Assembly: GCA_019744895.1 (NCBI GenBank) | Contig: JAIETV010000001.1 | Span: forward strand, 30,011-94,010 | From: Candidatus Babeliaceae bacterium | GTDB taxonomy: Bacteria; Babelota; Babeliae; Babelales; Babelaceae | Direction: 5' to 3' | DNA: 64,000 nt | Part shown: in pieces, positions 15,773-23,801 of the stretch | Position numbering within the stretch: position 1 is the stretch's first letter | How the letters are laid out: each line of letters starts with the position of its first letter | Position numbers and translations under genes: made by a program | Notes under the pieces: model-generated | Databases searched by the model: none | The model's input: only the letters and a program-made list of their open reading frames with translations | What the model was told of the DNA's origin: nothing

Positions 15773-16933
15773 ATGAAAAACCACTCTCAAATCAAATTTT
15801 TGTTAAGCTTGTTGCTAGCCGCTACATGCGTGATCTATGCTGAGCAAATAGAAATACGTTCAATAAAGCCTCCTAAATTAGATGCTGCACATCTTGGTAA
15901 AGAAATTCGCTGTTACCGCCCGATGCGACGTGGTAGTCCCGATATGACCGTACGAAGAGTTGCGAATAGGGTTGTAGCGACAAATGCAGGTCATGGTGGA
16001 AGTGGATGGACACTGGGACCTGGCTGTGCTGCATATGTTAATTCTCTGTTGATCAATTCACCCTATGCGCAAGATTTAACCCTAGATACTCCCATAACTG
16101 TTATTGGCGCAGGCGCTTTGGGCCTGTTTAGTGCATATGATTTAGTTCAACGTGGTTATACGAATATCACTATTGTTGCAGAAAAAATGGATGATCTTAC
16201 ATCTCATAATGCCGGTGGTTTATTGGCACCCGTATCTATGGATAATGATCCAGAAATGCAAAAAATTATCGATGAAATCGGTATTGAAGCATATAACTTT
16301 TATGCTAAAATAGCCCACAATAGCATAGCATATTTTGATGGAGGTGCAGTTATTGTGCCAACTTATTTTCGTGATCGTAACGATTCTGGGCTTGAGCCAT
16401 ATGTTGGGGTTGTTATGGAACCAGCAAAGGATGTAATTCTCGATTTTGGTAATGGCACTACACAAAAAATGGTTGTATATGACGATGGTATTTTTATCGA
16501 TACAGCAAAAATGATGCGGGCGCTACATGCTTATTTATCATCAAAAGTAACTTTTATTAGTCAAAAAATAACTGATTTTGAACAAATTGCCGATACATAC
16601 ATTATTAACTGTACCGGCCTTGGCTCAAAAGAATTAAACAACGATTCCGAATTCATTTCGGTGCAAGGTCATTTGATTATGCTCAAAGATCAAAATCCTT
16701 CCGATTTAAACTATATGATCCTTGTTTATTTTGGTGAAAGCATAAATCAAAATGGTCAACATATAAAACGATCTTTTTATATGTTCCCTAAACATCTACC
16801 CAACAGTGGTGTTACCGATGTTGGTGTTGTTGGCGGAACCTTTATTGAAGGCGCGACTGAAGACACTCCAAATAATGAAGAGTTTGGTATTTTAATTAAA
16901 GGCGCTCAAGAATTTTATGGGATACAACTCTGA
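15773..16933 (+). CDS. Exported FAD oxidoreductase, D-amino-acid-oxidase family, permuted order
   Basis: 386-aa protein with signal peptide MKNHSQIKFLLSLLLAATCVIYA. It belongs to the DAO superfamily: Rossmann motif GAGALG at 112-117, and late strand ISVQGHLIMLKD. The segment RCYRPMRRGSPDM...GHGGSGWTLGPGC (residues 46-85), with substrate Arg and the FAD-contacting GHGGSG, precedes the Rossmann motif, whereas in D-amino acid oxidases the equivalent R..RP.R...GHGG.G.T block is near the C-terminus. The fold therefore appears circularly permuted. Export of an FAD enzyme would require folding before or flavin capture after secretion. Confidence 0.8.
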   Translation: MKNHSQIKFLLSLLLAATCVIYAEQIEIRSIKPPKLDAAHLGKEIRCYRPMRRGSPDMTVRRVANRVVATNAGHGGSGWTLGPGCAAYVNSLLINSPYAQDLTLDTPITVIGAGALGLFSAYDLVQRGYTNITIVAEKMDDLTSHNAGGLLAPVSMDNDPEMQKIIDEIGIEAYNFYAKIAHNSIAYFDGGAVIVPTYFRDRNDSGLEPYVGVVMEPAKDVILDFGNGTTQKMVVYDDGIFIDTAKMMRALHAYLSSKVTFISQKITDFEQIADTYIINCTGLGSKELNNDSEFISVQGHLIMLKDQNPSDLNYMILVYFGESINQNGQHIKRSFYMFPKHLPNSGVTDVGVVGGTFIEGATEDTPNNEEFGILIKGAQEFYGIQL

Positions 16934-16978
16934 TAAGCTAATTTGCTGCATGAGAAATTTTCTTCCAAAATTATTCCC

Positions 16979-17008
16979 TATAGTATTTCACTAGGTGAAA
17001 AGCAATAA
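16979..17008 (+). promoter_or_regulatory. Probable promoter/leader shared with 15733-15763
   Basis: TATAGT at 16979-16984 followed by CACTAGGTGAAAAGCAATAA, similar to the leader of the upstream oxidoreductase gene. Likely the same promoter class duplicated in front of two exported-protein genes. Confidence 0.38.
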
Positions 17009-17022
17009 ACTGAGATTCTGAC

Positions 17023-18231
17023 ATGAATAAAAATAATTTTTTAAAATTAATTGCAATAATGCTTGCAGGCGCGCAAACAAATCTCTTCGCGCCAAAGGGA
17101 GGCGGCGGAGTAAGCCGAGGCTGCCATATGGAATGTGAATACAGAGGCGGTTCTATAGGTAACTGTTCTGATTTAACCTGCAGCTATGGAGATTCCGGTC
17201 AGCGGGAATCGAACTCACATGGCGGTAACTATGGCAATTCTTCAGGTAACGGCAGCAGCGGATCTAGTTATGATGGTACAGTAGCTGCTCCAGCAATAAG
17301 TAGCGCTGCAGCAATTGAGACGGCCGGCAGAGAGTTGTTGGATCAGTGCTATGTAGTGTACTCTAATCGCCAGGCGGTGAAAACATGCAGCAAACAGGAA
17401 GTTCTCACGGCAGTTAAATCAGTTTCAACGCTGTATGCAGGAGTCGCTGCTGGAGAATTAACAGATAATGAAGCGCATAAAATGGTTATGGGCTTGATAA
17501 GCCTTGGCTTGCCTTTGGATTGTGCTGCTGCGCGCCAAGCACCTGTTGAATTATGTCAAAAGTCTGATCACTTCAGTACTATGCATCAAATTATGAAGGA
17601 TTATGAAGAACAAAAAATGGCAGCAGCGCAACATCAGTCACAAAGAATAGTAAGCAAGGGAGTGGCGTCTGATGGGATGCGGCGCGTTTTCCCCGACATT
17701 AATCTAGAAGCACTACTCAGTGAATGCTACAATGATGTTAGTGCGGGAAAGAAAACCGAGGCAGATGCAAAAAAATCTTTAACTGAACTAAGAAGCAAAG
17801 GGCTTTCATTAGAGGCAGTAAGAGAAGTTGTCATTGCAACTGCTCAAAAAGTTAAAAGCGAGATAGAGCATGAGGTCGCTGAGTATAAGGAATTGTTATT
17901 ACGGCCTAAACGGTTCAATCAAGCTCAATTAGCTGCGGCAATGAATTGCAATGGTGGTATGTACAATCTGCCACCAGCAGAGATTGCAGACCTTACGCAT
18001 CAATTTGGCGGTGAACGTTGGCTAATACGGGCTTTTGAGTTGACGACAAGAAGATGTGCTGCGCCTCAGAAAATGCGTCATCTGTGCTATTCATACGCTG
18101 TTGGTGGTGGAGTTATTGCAGGGCATCCAGCAGTAGCTGCCTTTGATGCCATGTCAGACGCACAGGTAGCGGCTAGATTCGATGAAGCTGACAGACAGTT
18201 GGCACGATTAAAAGCTCAGGGTTTGGCATGA
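17023..18231 (+). CDS. Exported Gly/Ser-rich hypothetical protein
   Basis: 402-aa protein with signal peptide MNKNNFLKLIAIMLAGAQTNLFA, then a Gly/Ser/Cys-rich segment (KGGGGVSRGCHMECEYRGGS; NYGNSSGNGSSGSSYDG) up to about residue 90, probably flexible and surface-exposed, then an Ala-rich helical body. No known domain; pairs of repeat-like helices such as LTDNEAHKMVMGLISLGLPL and KTEADAKKSLTELRSKGLSL suggest an internal duplication. Overlaps the HAD gene by an ATGA, so the two are translationally coupled. Confidence 0.72.
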   Translation: MNKNNFLKLIAIMLAGAQTNLFAPKGGGGVSRGCHMECEYRGGSIGNCSDLTCSYGDSGQRESNSHGGNYGNSSGNGSSGSSYDGTVAAPAISSAAAIETAGRELLDQCYVVYSNRQAVKTCSKQEVLTAVKSVSTLYAGVAAGELTDNEAHKMVMGLISLGLPLDCAAARQAPVELCQKSDHFSTMHQIMKDYEEQKMAAAQHQSQRIVSKGVASDGMRRVFPDINLEALLSECYNDVSAGKKTEADAKKSLTELRSKGLSLEAVREVVIATAQKVKSEIEHEVAEYKELLLRPKRFNQAQLAAAMNCNGGMYNLPPAEIADLTHQFGGERWLIRAFELTTRRCAAPQKMRHLCYSYAVGGGVIAGHPAVAAFDAMSDAQVAARFDEADRQLARLKAQGLA

Positions 18232-18779
18232 AAAATAAAGAGATTATTATTTGGGATAATGATGGAACGATCATGGGTTCCAAGAATCCTCATGATACCA
18301 CCGACAAAGCCAAAGTAATTTTACCCAATGTTCAGCAGGTGATGACAACAAGTAATGCAGTGCATGTTATTTGTTCTGGTTGCAAAACGCCAGAAAGTGA
18401 ACTGCAAGACTTTGATCCAGAAAATATTATTAAGCGCTTTACTTCGCTCATGGAGCAACTACCAGTACAAGTAGCTGTATTTTCTCCCGCCATTGGTGGT
18501 ACTGAGTGTTACGTGATTATCAAAAAAACGGGCAGCGACGAAGTAATAATCCGCAAAGCGCATGAAGATATTCGCTATCAACATTTAATTGGCCATTTTA
18601 AAAAGCCAGGCATTGGGATGCTTGAAGTGATCAAAGATATCCTCTATTTAGAATTTGGTGTTAAAATGTATGCAGAAAATGCGGTTATGATTGGTGACAC
18701 CTGGCACGATGAGCATGCGGCGGTTGCATTAGGCATACCATTTGTCGATGCAACATTTATTCACAGCATGAAAGTTTAA
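18228..18779 (+). CDS. HAD-superfamily phosphatase
   Basis: 183-aa cytoplasmic HAD hydrolase without signal peptide. Motif I WDNDGTIM (nucleophile Asp and acid/base Asp, residues 9-14), motif II ICSG near 46, the motif III Lys in KKPGIGML, and motif IV MIGDTWHDEHAA with GIPFVDA after it. No large cap, so a small-molecule phosphatase related to histidinol-phosphatase/gmhB types is likely; substrate unknown. Coupled by ATGA to the Gly-rich exported protein upstream. Followed by a strong terminator. Confidence 0.88.
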   Translation: MKNKEIIIWDNDGTIMGSKNPHDTTDKAKVILPNVQQVMTTSNAVHVICSGCKTPESELQDFDPENIIKRFTSLMEQLPVQVAVFSPAIGGTECYVIIKKTGSDEVIIRKAHEDIRYQHLIGHFKKPGIGMLEVIKDILYLEFGVKMYAENAVMIGDTWHDEHAAVALGIPFVDATFIHSMKV

Positions 18780-18807
18780 ACCTGATATCCGCAAGAATTA
18801 TATCAAC

Positions 18808-18844
18808 AAAAAAGCCATGACTTTTTACGATCATGGCTTTTTTA
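18808..18844. terminator. Bidirectional rho-independent terminator
   Basis: AAAGCCATGA (18811-18820) and TCATGGCTTT (18831-18840) form a perfect stem with A-run before and T-run after, between convergent genes ending at 18779 and 18861. It can serve both strands. Confidence 0.9.
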
Positions 18845-18860
18845 ATTATTTCGGGATATT

Positions 18861-19247
18861 TTAATCTTCTTCTGCAAATGTCTCTTTTGCCGCCCTTTCA
18901 ATATTTTTATTAAAGAATTGAGTTGTCATAGAGGGAGCTGCATCTGATTTTGTTATAAAAAAAGACTCTATACCTTCCTCTGATCCCAGATTATAATGCG
19001 CCATGGGAAAAGTTGTTGCGTAGTAACCGCCCTTCATCATCTGATTTTTTTGAATAAAGAAATTGAGAAGCGCGCCTTTAAAATAAGGGTCACACACATC
19101 TCCGTAGGGCAAGAGGCGGCACCATCTTACTTGTGTATTATTTTCAAGCGTGGTGAAAATAAATGCAGTAATAGGTGCTTTTTGAGGTGCATCGTGAGAG
19201 GATAGCGATATGGTGGCCAAAATTGCTAAAAAGATTGATTTTTTCAT
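18861..19247 (-). CDS. Exported hypothetical protein, paralog of 19258-19854
   Basis: 128-aa protein with short signal peptide MKKSIFLAILATISLSS. The mature N-terminus (APITAFIFTTLENN...VRWCRLLP...DPYFKGALL) closely parallels the next gene (TPVTDFIFQRLENN...TQWCRSFP...HPYFKRAIL), so the pair arose by tandem duplication; this copy is shorter by about 70 residues. ATG 19247 is preceded by GAGGAAG. No known family. Downstream of its paralog by 10 nt in one operon. Confidence 0.75.
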   Translation of the reverse strand: MKKSIFLAILATISLSSHDAPQKAPITAFIFTTLENNTQVRWCRLLPYGDVCDPYFKGALLNFFIQKNQMMKGGYYATTFPMAHYNLGSEEGIESFFITKSDAAPSMTTQFFNKNIERAAKETFAEED

Positions 19248-19257
19248 GCTCGCTTCC

Positions 19258-19854
19258 TCATTTGGTATAATCTTCCAATGCATAAGTTGAACCAGTTGCT
19301 TTTTTGTAAGCCTGAATGAATTCGTTATGGTTCTCGAAAGTGCTTTTACACGTATACATTTTTGTGGGCACCACAGCATTAGAATGAAAAAAATAACTTC
19401 TGCACTCACTATATTTATCTTCTAAATTAACTTTTGCTTCAAAGTCTTGAATAGCCTTCTCCCCATCTACCCAAATATCAGTTTTAACATGAGGGGATGA
19501 ATCTTTCGATTCAGTTGAAAAGTAAAGCCGCAATCCCGACAAAGGATAAACATTATCCGATTCATCCATAATTTCTGCATGATATGTCCCTTCCATCCCT
19601 AATTCACGCTGAATATCGGCTTGAAGAATAGCTCTTTTAAAATAGGGGTGAGTGAAAGTTGCAGCAAAGAATAAAAGGGTAAAAAGCGGGGAGAAGATAT
19701 CTTTTCCAAAGCCAGGAAAACTGCGACACCATTGAGTTTTTTCATTATTTTCAAGTCTTTGAAAGATGAAATCTGTGACGGGTGTTTTTTTAGGCGCTTC
19801 CTGCGCGCATAGCGATGCAGTAGCCAAAATTGATAAAAATAATGTTTTTTTCAT
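19258..19854 (-). CDS. Exported hypothetical protein, paralog of 18861-19247
   Basis: 198-aa protein with signal peptide MKKTLFLSILATASLCA. Mature region starts QEAPKKTPVTDFIFQRLENN and contains WCRSFPGF, a hydrophobic stretch (LFTLLFFAATFTHPYF, about 55-70) and later CRSYFF and MYTCKSTF Cys residues that could pair. Tandem paralog of the downstream gene. No family recognised. Probably a periplasmic or secreted protein of this lineage. Confidence 0.75.
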   Translation of the reverse strand: MKKTLFLSILATASLCAQEAPKKTPVTDFIFQRLENNEKTQWCRSFPGFGKDIFSPLFTLLFFAATFTHPYFKRAILQADIQRELGMEGTYHAEIMDESDNVYPLSGLRLYFSTESKDSSPHVKTDIWVDGEKAIQDFEAKVNLEDKYSECRSYFFHSNAVVPTKMYTCKSTFENHNEFIQAYKKATGSTYALEDYTK

Positions 19855-19871
19855 ACTGGATCCTCATAATG

Positions 19872-20318
19872 TTATTTCTTGAATTTTGTATTTTTGAGAT
19901 CTTCAGGGCTCACTAACATTTTATTACCGGGGCTAATGTTGACGAGTTTATAACGCTGCTGTATAGCAGGTTGTCTTGTTTGTAAAAGTAAGATTGCTTG
20001 CTTTACTCTATTTTCACCGAGTTTTTCTGCCTCTATGAGTTTGATTAGCACTTCAAAAGCTTTTTCAACTACAACTAAATCAGTAAAAACGCTGTCAGAT
20101 GCTATTATACATTCAAGAGCTCTGGCATACTCTTCAGCTGGAGCATCTGGATGAATTGCTTGAATAAGCTCATGGGCTTGCTGTAATTGTTCGATACGCT
20201 CTTGTTTGCCAGCTAATGTAAAAAGCTCGAGGACGATACTGCGTGAGCTTTCTTTAAGAGCAAAAGCTGAGTTGACGATTGCAAGTAAAGAGATAATTAA
20301 GTGTCTATAAAGTTTCAT
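19872..20318 (-). CDS. Exported helical hypothetical protein
   Basis: 148-aa protein with signal peptide MKLYRHLIISLLAIVNSAFA. The mature start KESSRSIVLEL resembles KESSKLVLINN of the 26483-26956 protein, and both are helical throughout (AGKQERIEQLQQAHELIQAI; KAFEVLIKLIEAEKLGENRV), suggesting distant paralogs. ATG 20318 is supported by AAGGA 4-5 nt upstream; an earlier ATG at 20339 lacks a signal-peptide start. Third of four adjacent leftward exported-protein genes. Confidence 0.7.
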   Translation of the reverse strand: MKLYRHLIISLLAIVNSAFALKESSRSIVLELFTLAGKQERIEQLQQAHELIQAIHPDAPAEEYARALECIIASDSVFTDLVVVEKAFEVLIKLIEAEKLGENRVKQAILLLQTRQPAIQQRYKLVNISPGNKMLVSPEDLKNTKFKK

Positions 20319-20331
20319 ATAATCCTTAAAA

Positions 20332-20715
20332 TTAATCATTGGGATGTTTTTTAGGAAAAAATTCTTTGTAGGTAGCTTTTAGAACATGGAAACACCCTAA
20401 AAGGATTAATGCCGTTGTTCCTACCGTATATATCTCATCGTAGAGCGCCCATTGAGGAGGTGTGTTTGCTATTATATGTACTCCATGGGGGATATGAGCT
20501 GGGAATTCTGTCATATTCCACAAGCGAGCATTGGTAGCGGAATCTACTATGCACTTACCTACAGCCAAGGTGGCAACGCCGATACTGCCCGCACTTGCGG
20601 TTAGAAGGGTTGCTTTGCCGATGGTTTTGGCGATAGTGTTTGGATGGTTGTTTTCTGCAGAAAAGAGGGTCGGGATGCTGAGAACCAGGGCTATATAAGC
20701 GATAATTTTTTTCAT
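20332..20715 (-). CDS. Exported or membrane hypothetical protein
   Basis: 127-aa protein with signal peptide MKKIIAYIALVLSIPTLFSA, followed by two hydrophobic segments (ATLLTASAGSIGVATLAVG, residues 35-53, and VGTTALILLGCFHVL, 98-112), so it is probably inserted in the inner membrane with both tails on the same side. No family recognised. First gene of the leftward 18861-20715 group; AAGGATT precedes the start. Confidence 0.68.
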   Translation of the reverse strand: MKKIIAYIALVLSIPTLFSAENNHPNTIAKTIGKATLLTASAGSIGVATLAVGKCIVDSATNARLWNMTEFPAHIPHGVHIIANTPPQWALYDEIYTVGTTALILLGCFHVLKATYKEFFPKKHPND

Positions 20716-20775
20716 ACCTAAATCCTTAAATTACAGGGTTATTATAGATATAGTATAATCGAATCATTCTATTTG

Positions 20776-21069
20776 TCAAATTTTTCTGCTGTATTTAAAC
20801 CCGGGACGCGGAGAAAATAGTGTAGTACTTTTATGATCAGGTAAATATAAATAAGGGAGTCTATTGACAGTTCCAGACGGGCTGTTTAGTATTAATAGTA
20901 TAATTTTATCCTCTTTATCTCTATGGAGCAGGCCATCATGAACATCTAAACGCATTATTTTCTTGTAGACGCACTGTTTTTTGGGCGTTGTGCATGAATT
21001 GTGTTGAGGTATTCTTTGGTTATACGCATATCCCATTTTCTTCCTATATTTCACTGATTTTTGTCGCAC
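20776..21069 (-). CDS. Doubtful ORF in gap before ABC transporter
   Basis: Covers most of the 391-bp gap 20716-21106. The 97-aa product (or 86 aa from an internal ATG) has no signal peptide, no membrane segment and no motif; the C-terminal half (LDVHDGLLHRDKEDKIILLI) looks moderately protein-like, while the N-terminus is basic and irregular. It may be the tail of a decayed gene. Treat as low-confidence. Confidence 0.28.
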   Translation of the reverse strand: MRQKSVKYRKKMGYAYNQRIPQHNSCTTPKKQCVYKKIMRLDVHDGLLHRDKEDKIILLILNSPSGTVNRLPYLYLPDHKSTTLFSPRPGFKYSRKI

Positions 21070-21106
21070 TGCGTCCTAGTTTAATATTACTAAGGTACTT
21101 ACTTAT

Positions 21107-21853
21107 ATGTTACTTTCTATAAAAAAAGTGAGCAAAAAATACCCATTAAAGGGTGGCTCACATGTTGCCTTGAACGAGGTTTCTCTTGATGTTCACGCTG
21201 GCGAGGTATTAAGCCTGCTCGGTGTTAACGGTGCGGGTAAGACCACACTGTCTTCTATTGTGGCGACGCTCCATCCGCCGACAACGGGCGATATCACCTA
21301 TCGCGGAGAATCGATTTATGCCAATATCCCTGAGTTTAGGCGTAAGTTAGGCTACTGTCCGCAGAAGCCGAATCTTAATGCTATGCTCACTCTTAAAGAG
21401 AATCTGGTCTTTGCAGGGCGTTATTATGGCCTAACAGAGGCTGAGATTGCCGCTCGTGTGAAAGAGTTGGTTGAGCAGTTTGGCTTGAGTAAGTATCTAG
21501 GCGAGAAAGCTTCGGTGCTTTCTCGTGGGTATAAGCAGCGGTTTATGATCGCACGTAGCTTAATCCACAAGCCCGAGATTATTATCCTCGATGAGCCTAC
21601 TGTGGGCCTTGACCCGCATATCAGGCGGCAACTGTGGGACGTTATTCGTGATCTCAAGAAAGCCGGTATCACGGTGTTGCTCACGACGCACTACCTTGAT
21701 GAGGCTGAAAAGCTTTCTGACCGCGTGTGTATTCTCGATAAAGGGCAGGTCGTGCTCATTGATACACCCGACAAACTCATGGCAGATTTCAAAGAAAAAA
21801 ATCTTGAAGATATGTTTATTAAATTCCTTGATAGCGCAAAAGAGGCTCTATGA
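21107..21853 (+). CDS. ABC-2 type transporter ATP-binding protein
   Basis: 248-aa ATPase subunit. Walker A GVNGAGKTT (about residue 39-47), Q-loop YCPQKP, signature LSRGYKQR, Walker B IIILDEPT, D-loop GLDP and switch His in LLTTHYLDEAE are all present. The DrrA/CcmA-like spacing and the C-terminal KNLEDMFIKFL indicate an ABC-2 exporter, possibly of lipids, drugs or polysaccharide. Overlaps the permease gene by 4 nt, so the pair forms the transporter. Gene composition has somewhat more G+C-ending codons than the exported-protein genes nearby. Confidence 0.95.
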   Translation: MLLSIKKVSKKYPLKGGSHVALNEVSLDVHAGEVLSLLGVNGAGKTTLSSIVATLHPPTTGDITYRGESIYANIPEFRRKLGYCPQKPNLNAMLTLKENLVFAGRYYGLTEAEIAARVKELVEQFGLSKYLGEKASVLSRGYKQRFMIARSLIHKPEIIILDEPTVGLDPHIRRQLWDVIRDLKKAGITVLLTTHYLDEAEKLSDRVCILDKGQVVLIDTPDKLMADFKEKNLEDMFIKFLDSAKEAL

Positions 21854-22632
21854 AAAAAAGAAACTATTTTATGACGTGTAAGAATCTTATATGGTCAGAT
21901 CTTACCGTCTATAGACAAACAATTATTGATAAAATAATCGATGTGGGCATTTGGGCTGGCCTGACTGTCCTGGTAACTGGCTATGTAATGCCGTATTTCG
22001 GCCTGGTTAATTTCGGGCCATTTCAATTTGGTGGCATAATCGCTGCTGTTGGGTTGTTTGAAATGTATGCGAGTGTAGTTGATTTTGTGTCTGACCTTGA
22101 AGGCGACCGCGCAATCAACTATAATTTGACGCTACCGATACCGTCAGCTTTGGCCCTTATGAGCAAGTCTGCGTACTATTTTCTCGTGTATGCAAGCCTC
22201 ACGTTTGCCATGCTGCCTATTGGATATCTTTGTGTATGGGGCCAACTGCCCCTCATGCAGGTCTCTTATGGTAAGCTGATACTCGCAATATTTTTTCAAT
22301 GCATGTTTTATGCATGCTTTATTCTATGGGCATCGAGCATGATAAACAATATGGCACACTTAGGACGTGTATGGAATCGATGCATATTCCCTATGTGGCT
22401 TATGGGAGGGTTCCAATTCTCATGGCTAGCGCTGTATAGTGTGCTGCCAGCACTCGCCTACATTAACGCGATAAATCCTATGATCTATATCACCGAAAGT
22501 ACACGCGTGGCATTGCTCGGCCAAACAGGCTATGCCGACTTCTGGCTCTGCCTGGTTGCTATTGCAGGGTTCTCTGCGATCTGCTTTGCTATGGGTGTTC
22601 GTAACCTAAAAAAACGTTTGGACTTTGTGTAA
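21850..22632 (+). CDS. ABC-2 type transporter permease
   Basis: 260-aa membrane subunit with six hydrophobic segments (beginning IIDVGIWAGLTVLVTGYVMP near residue 30) and the ABC-2 permease layout: long first loop with FGGIIAAVGLFEMYASVVDFV, central helices YFLVYASLTFAMLPIGYL and LILAIFFQCMFYACFIL, and C-terminal WLCLVAIAGFSAICFAMG. Pairs with the ATPase encoded just upstream (ATGA overlap). Substrate not predictable. Confidence 0.9.
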   Translation: MKKRNYFMTCKNLIWSDLTVYRQTIIDKIIDVGIWAGLTVLVTGYVMPYFGLVNFGPFQFGGIIAAVGLFEMYASVVDFVSDLEGDRAINYNLTLPIPSALALMSKSAYYFLVYASLTFAMLPIGYLCVWGQLPLMQVSYGKLILAIFFQCMFYACFILWASSMINNMAHLGRVWNRCIFPMWLMGGFQFSWLALYSVLPALAYINAINPMIYITESTRVALLGQTGYADFWLCLVAIAGFSAICFAMGVRNLKKRLDFV

Positions 22633-22758
22633 TACCTGGTCTTTATAGAGAGCAATGGCGCCTCATGATGTTCTGAAGCTTCAGTAGAGTTTCGCAGATT
22701 GCAGCGCTATTGTTCTTTGAGTTCAGTCCACTTAGATGTTAATAGATATGGAAAAAAT

Positions 22759-23175
22759 ATGATTATCATTAAATATACGATAGAAACAACCGCAACTCCT
22801 GCTCAAATTTGGCAAGTCTGGCAAGATGTTGGAAATTGGAAAACTTGGGATCATGATCTCGAACAAGCTCGAATAGATGGTTCTTTTCAGGAAGGTACAA
22901 GTGGCATTCTTAAGTTCAAAGATAGCCCCGATCTCAAAACTTTATTAACGCGCGTTGAGCCTTTTAAGCTATTTGTCCAAGAGGCGCAACTTCCTTTGGC
23001 TAAAGTTGTTATGAGTCATTTTATAAGCCAAATGGCGGGCAAAACACAAGTTACCATACAAACTGAAGTTCGAGGCCCACTAGCATTTTTCTTTTACTTA
23101 CTACTTGGGAGCTCTATCAAAAAGAAAGTTCCTGTAGAAGTTGAAGAGATGTTAAAAAGAGCCAAAACTATTTAG
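22759..23175 (+). CDS. SRPBCC (START-like) domain protein
   Basis: 138-aa ligand-binding helix-grip protein of the polyketide-cyclase/SRPBCC type: opening ETTATPAQIWQVWQDVGNWKTWDHDLEQARIDG (given here as motif A.P..IW.V..DV.NW..W), then strands GILKF, TRVEPFKLFVQEA and a C-terminal amphipathic helix VEEMLKRAK. ATG 22759 is chosen as it fits the domain start. Followed after 18 nt by the DHFR-like gene. Often lipid or aromatic compound binders; ligand unknown. Confidence 0.85.
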   Translation: MIIIKYTIETTATPAQIWQVWQDVGNWKTWDHDLEQARIDGSFQEGTSGILKFKDSPDLKTLLTRVEPFKLFVQEAQLPLAKVVMSHFISQMAGKTQVTIQTEVRGPLAFFFYLLLGSSIKKKVPVEVEEMLKRAKTI

Positions 23176-23193
23176 GTTCAAAGGAGTATTCAT

Positions 23194-23736
23194 ATGGCCT
23201 ATACGATTCTTTATATAGCAGCAAGTGAAGATGGGTTTATTGCCGACAAACATGGAGGACTCGATTGGCTTCCGCAAGAGGCTCCAGAGGGTGAAGATTT
23301 TGGGTTTGAGAAATTTGTTGCTTCTATTGATGTAATTGCCCAGGGAAGTCGTACTTTTCTTCAAACTATGTCTTTTATCGAGTCTGGTCTTGTTGCTGAC
23401 TTGCCCTATGGCGGTAAGCATATATATGTATTTACCCGTGAACCAATGGAGACGGATCGTACTGATGTAACCTTTGTATCCAGCATAGGCGAATATCACA
23501 ATATCATTAATCAAGATCCTCGGATTAAACGAATATGGCTGCTTGGTGGTGCGGAACTTGTAGCATCCTTTAAGGCACATGATCTTATTGATGAATGTAT
23601 TATTACGGTTATACCAAAGACATTGCATGAAGGCATAGCACTTCCATCTAATCTTTATGACGGTATGCAGGAGGTCGAAACACGGCAGTTTTCTCAAGGT
23701 ATTATTGAACGAAGATATATCCGAAAAAAAGTTTAA
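23194..23736 (+). CDS. RibD C-terminal/dihydrofolate-reductase-fold protein
   Basis: 180-aa protein of the DHFR-like (RibD_C) reductase family: YIAASEDGFIADKHGGLDWL at the start, QGSRTF (G-R/K-x-T/F motif) near residue 51, and IWLLGGAELVASFKAHDLIDECIIT (GG..L...F...LIDE) in the C-terminal half. Probably an NADPH-dependent reductase of unknown substrate; too short and divergent for folate-specific DHFR to be assumed. AAAGGAG lies 8 nt before the ATG. Pairs with the SRPBCC gene. Confidence 0.85.
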   Translation: MAYTILYIAASEDGFIADKHGGLDWLPQEAPEGEDFGFEKFVASIDVIAQGSRTFLQTMSFIESGLVADLPYGGKHIYVFTREPMETDRTDVTFVSSIGEYHNIINQDPRIKRIWLLGGAELVASFKAHDLIDECIITVIPKTLHEGIALPSNLYDGMQEVETRQFSQGIIERRYIRKKV

Positions 23737-23801
23737 GTATAAACAATGAAGACCTTGATTTTTTTGATCATGATTTATTGCAATCGCTTATATTACTGAA
23801 A

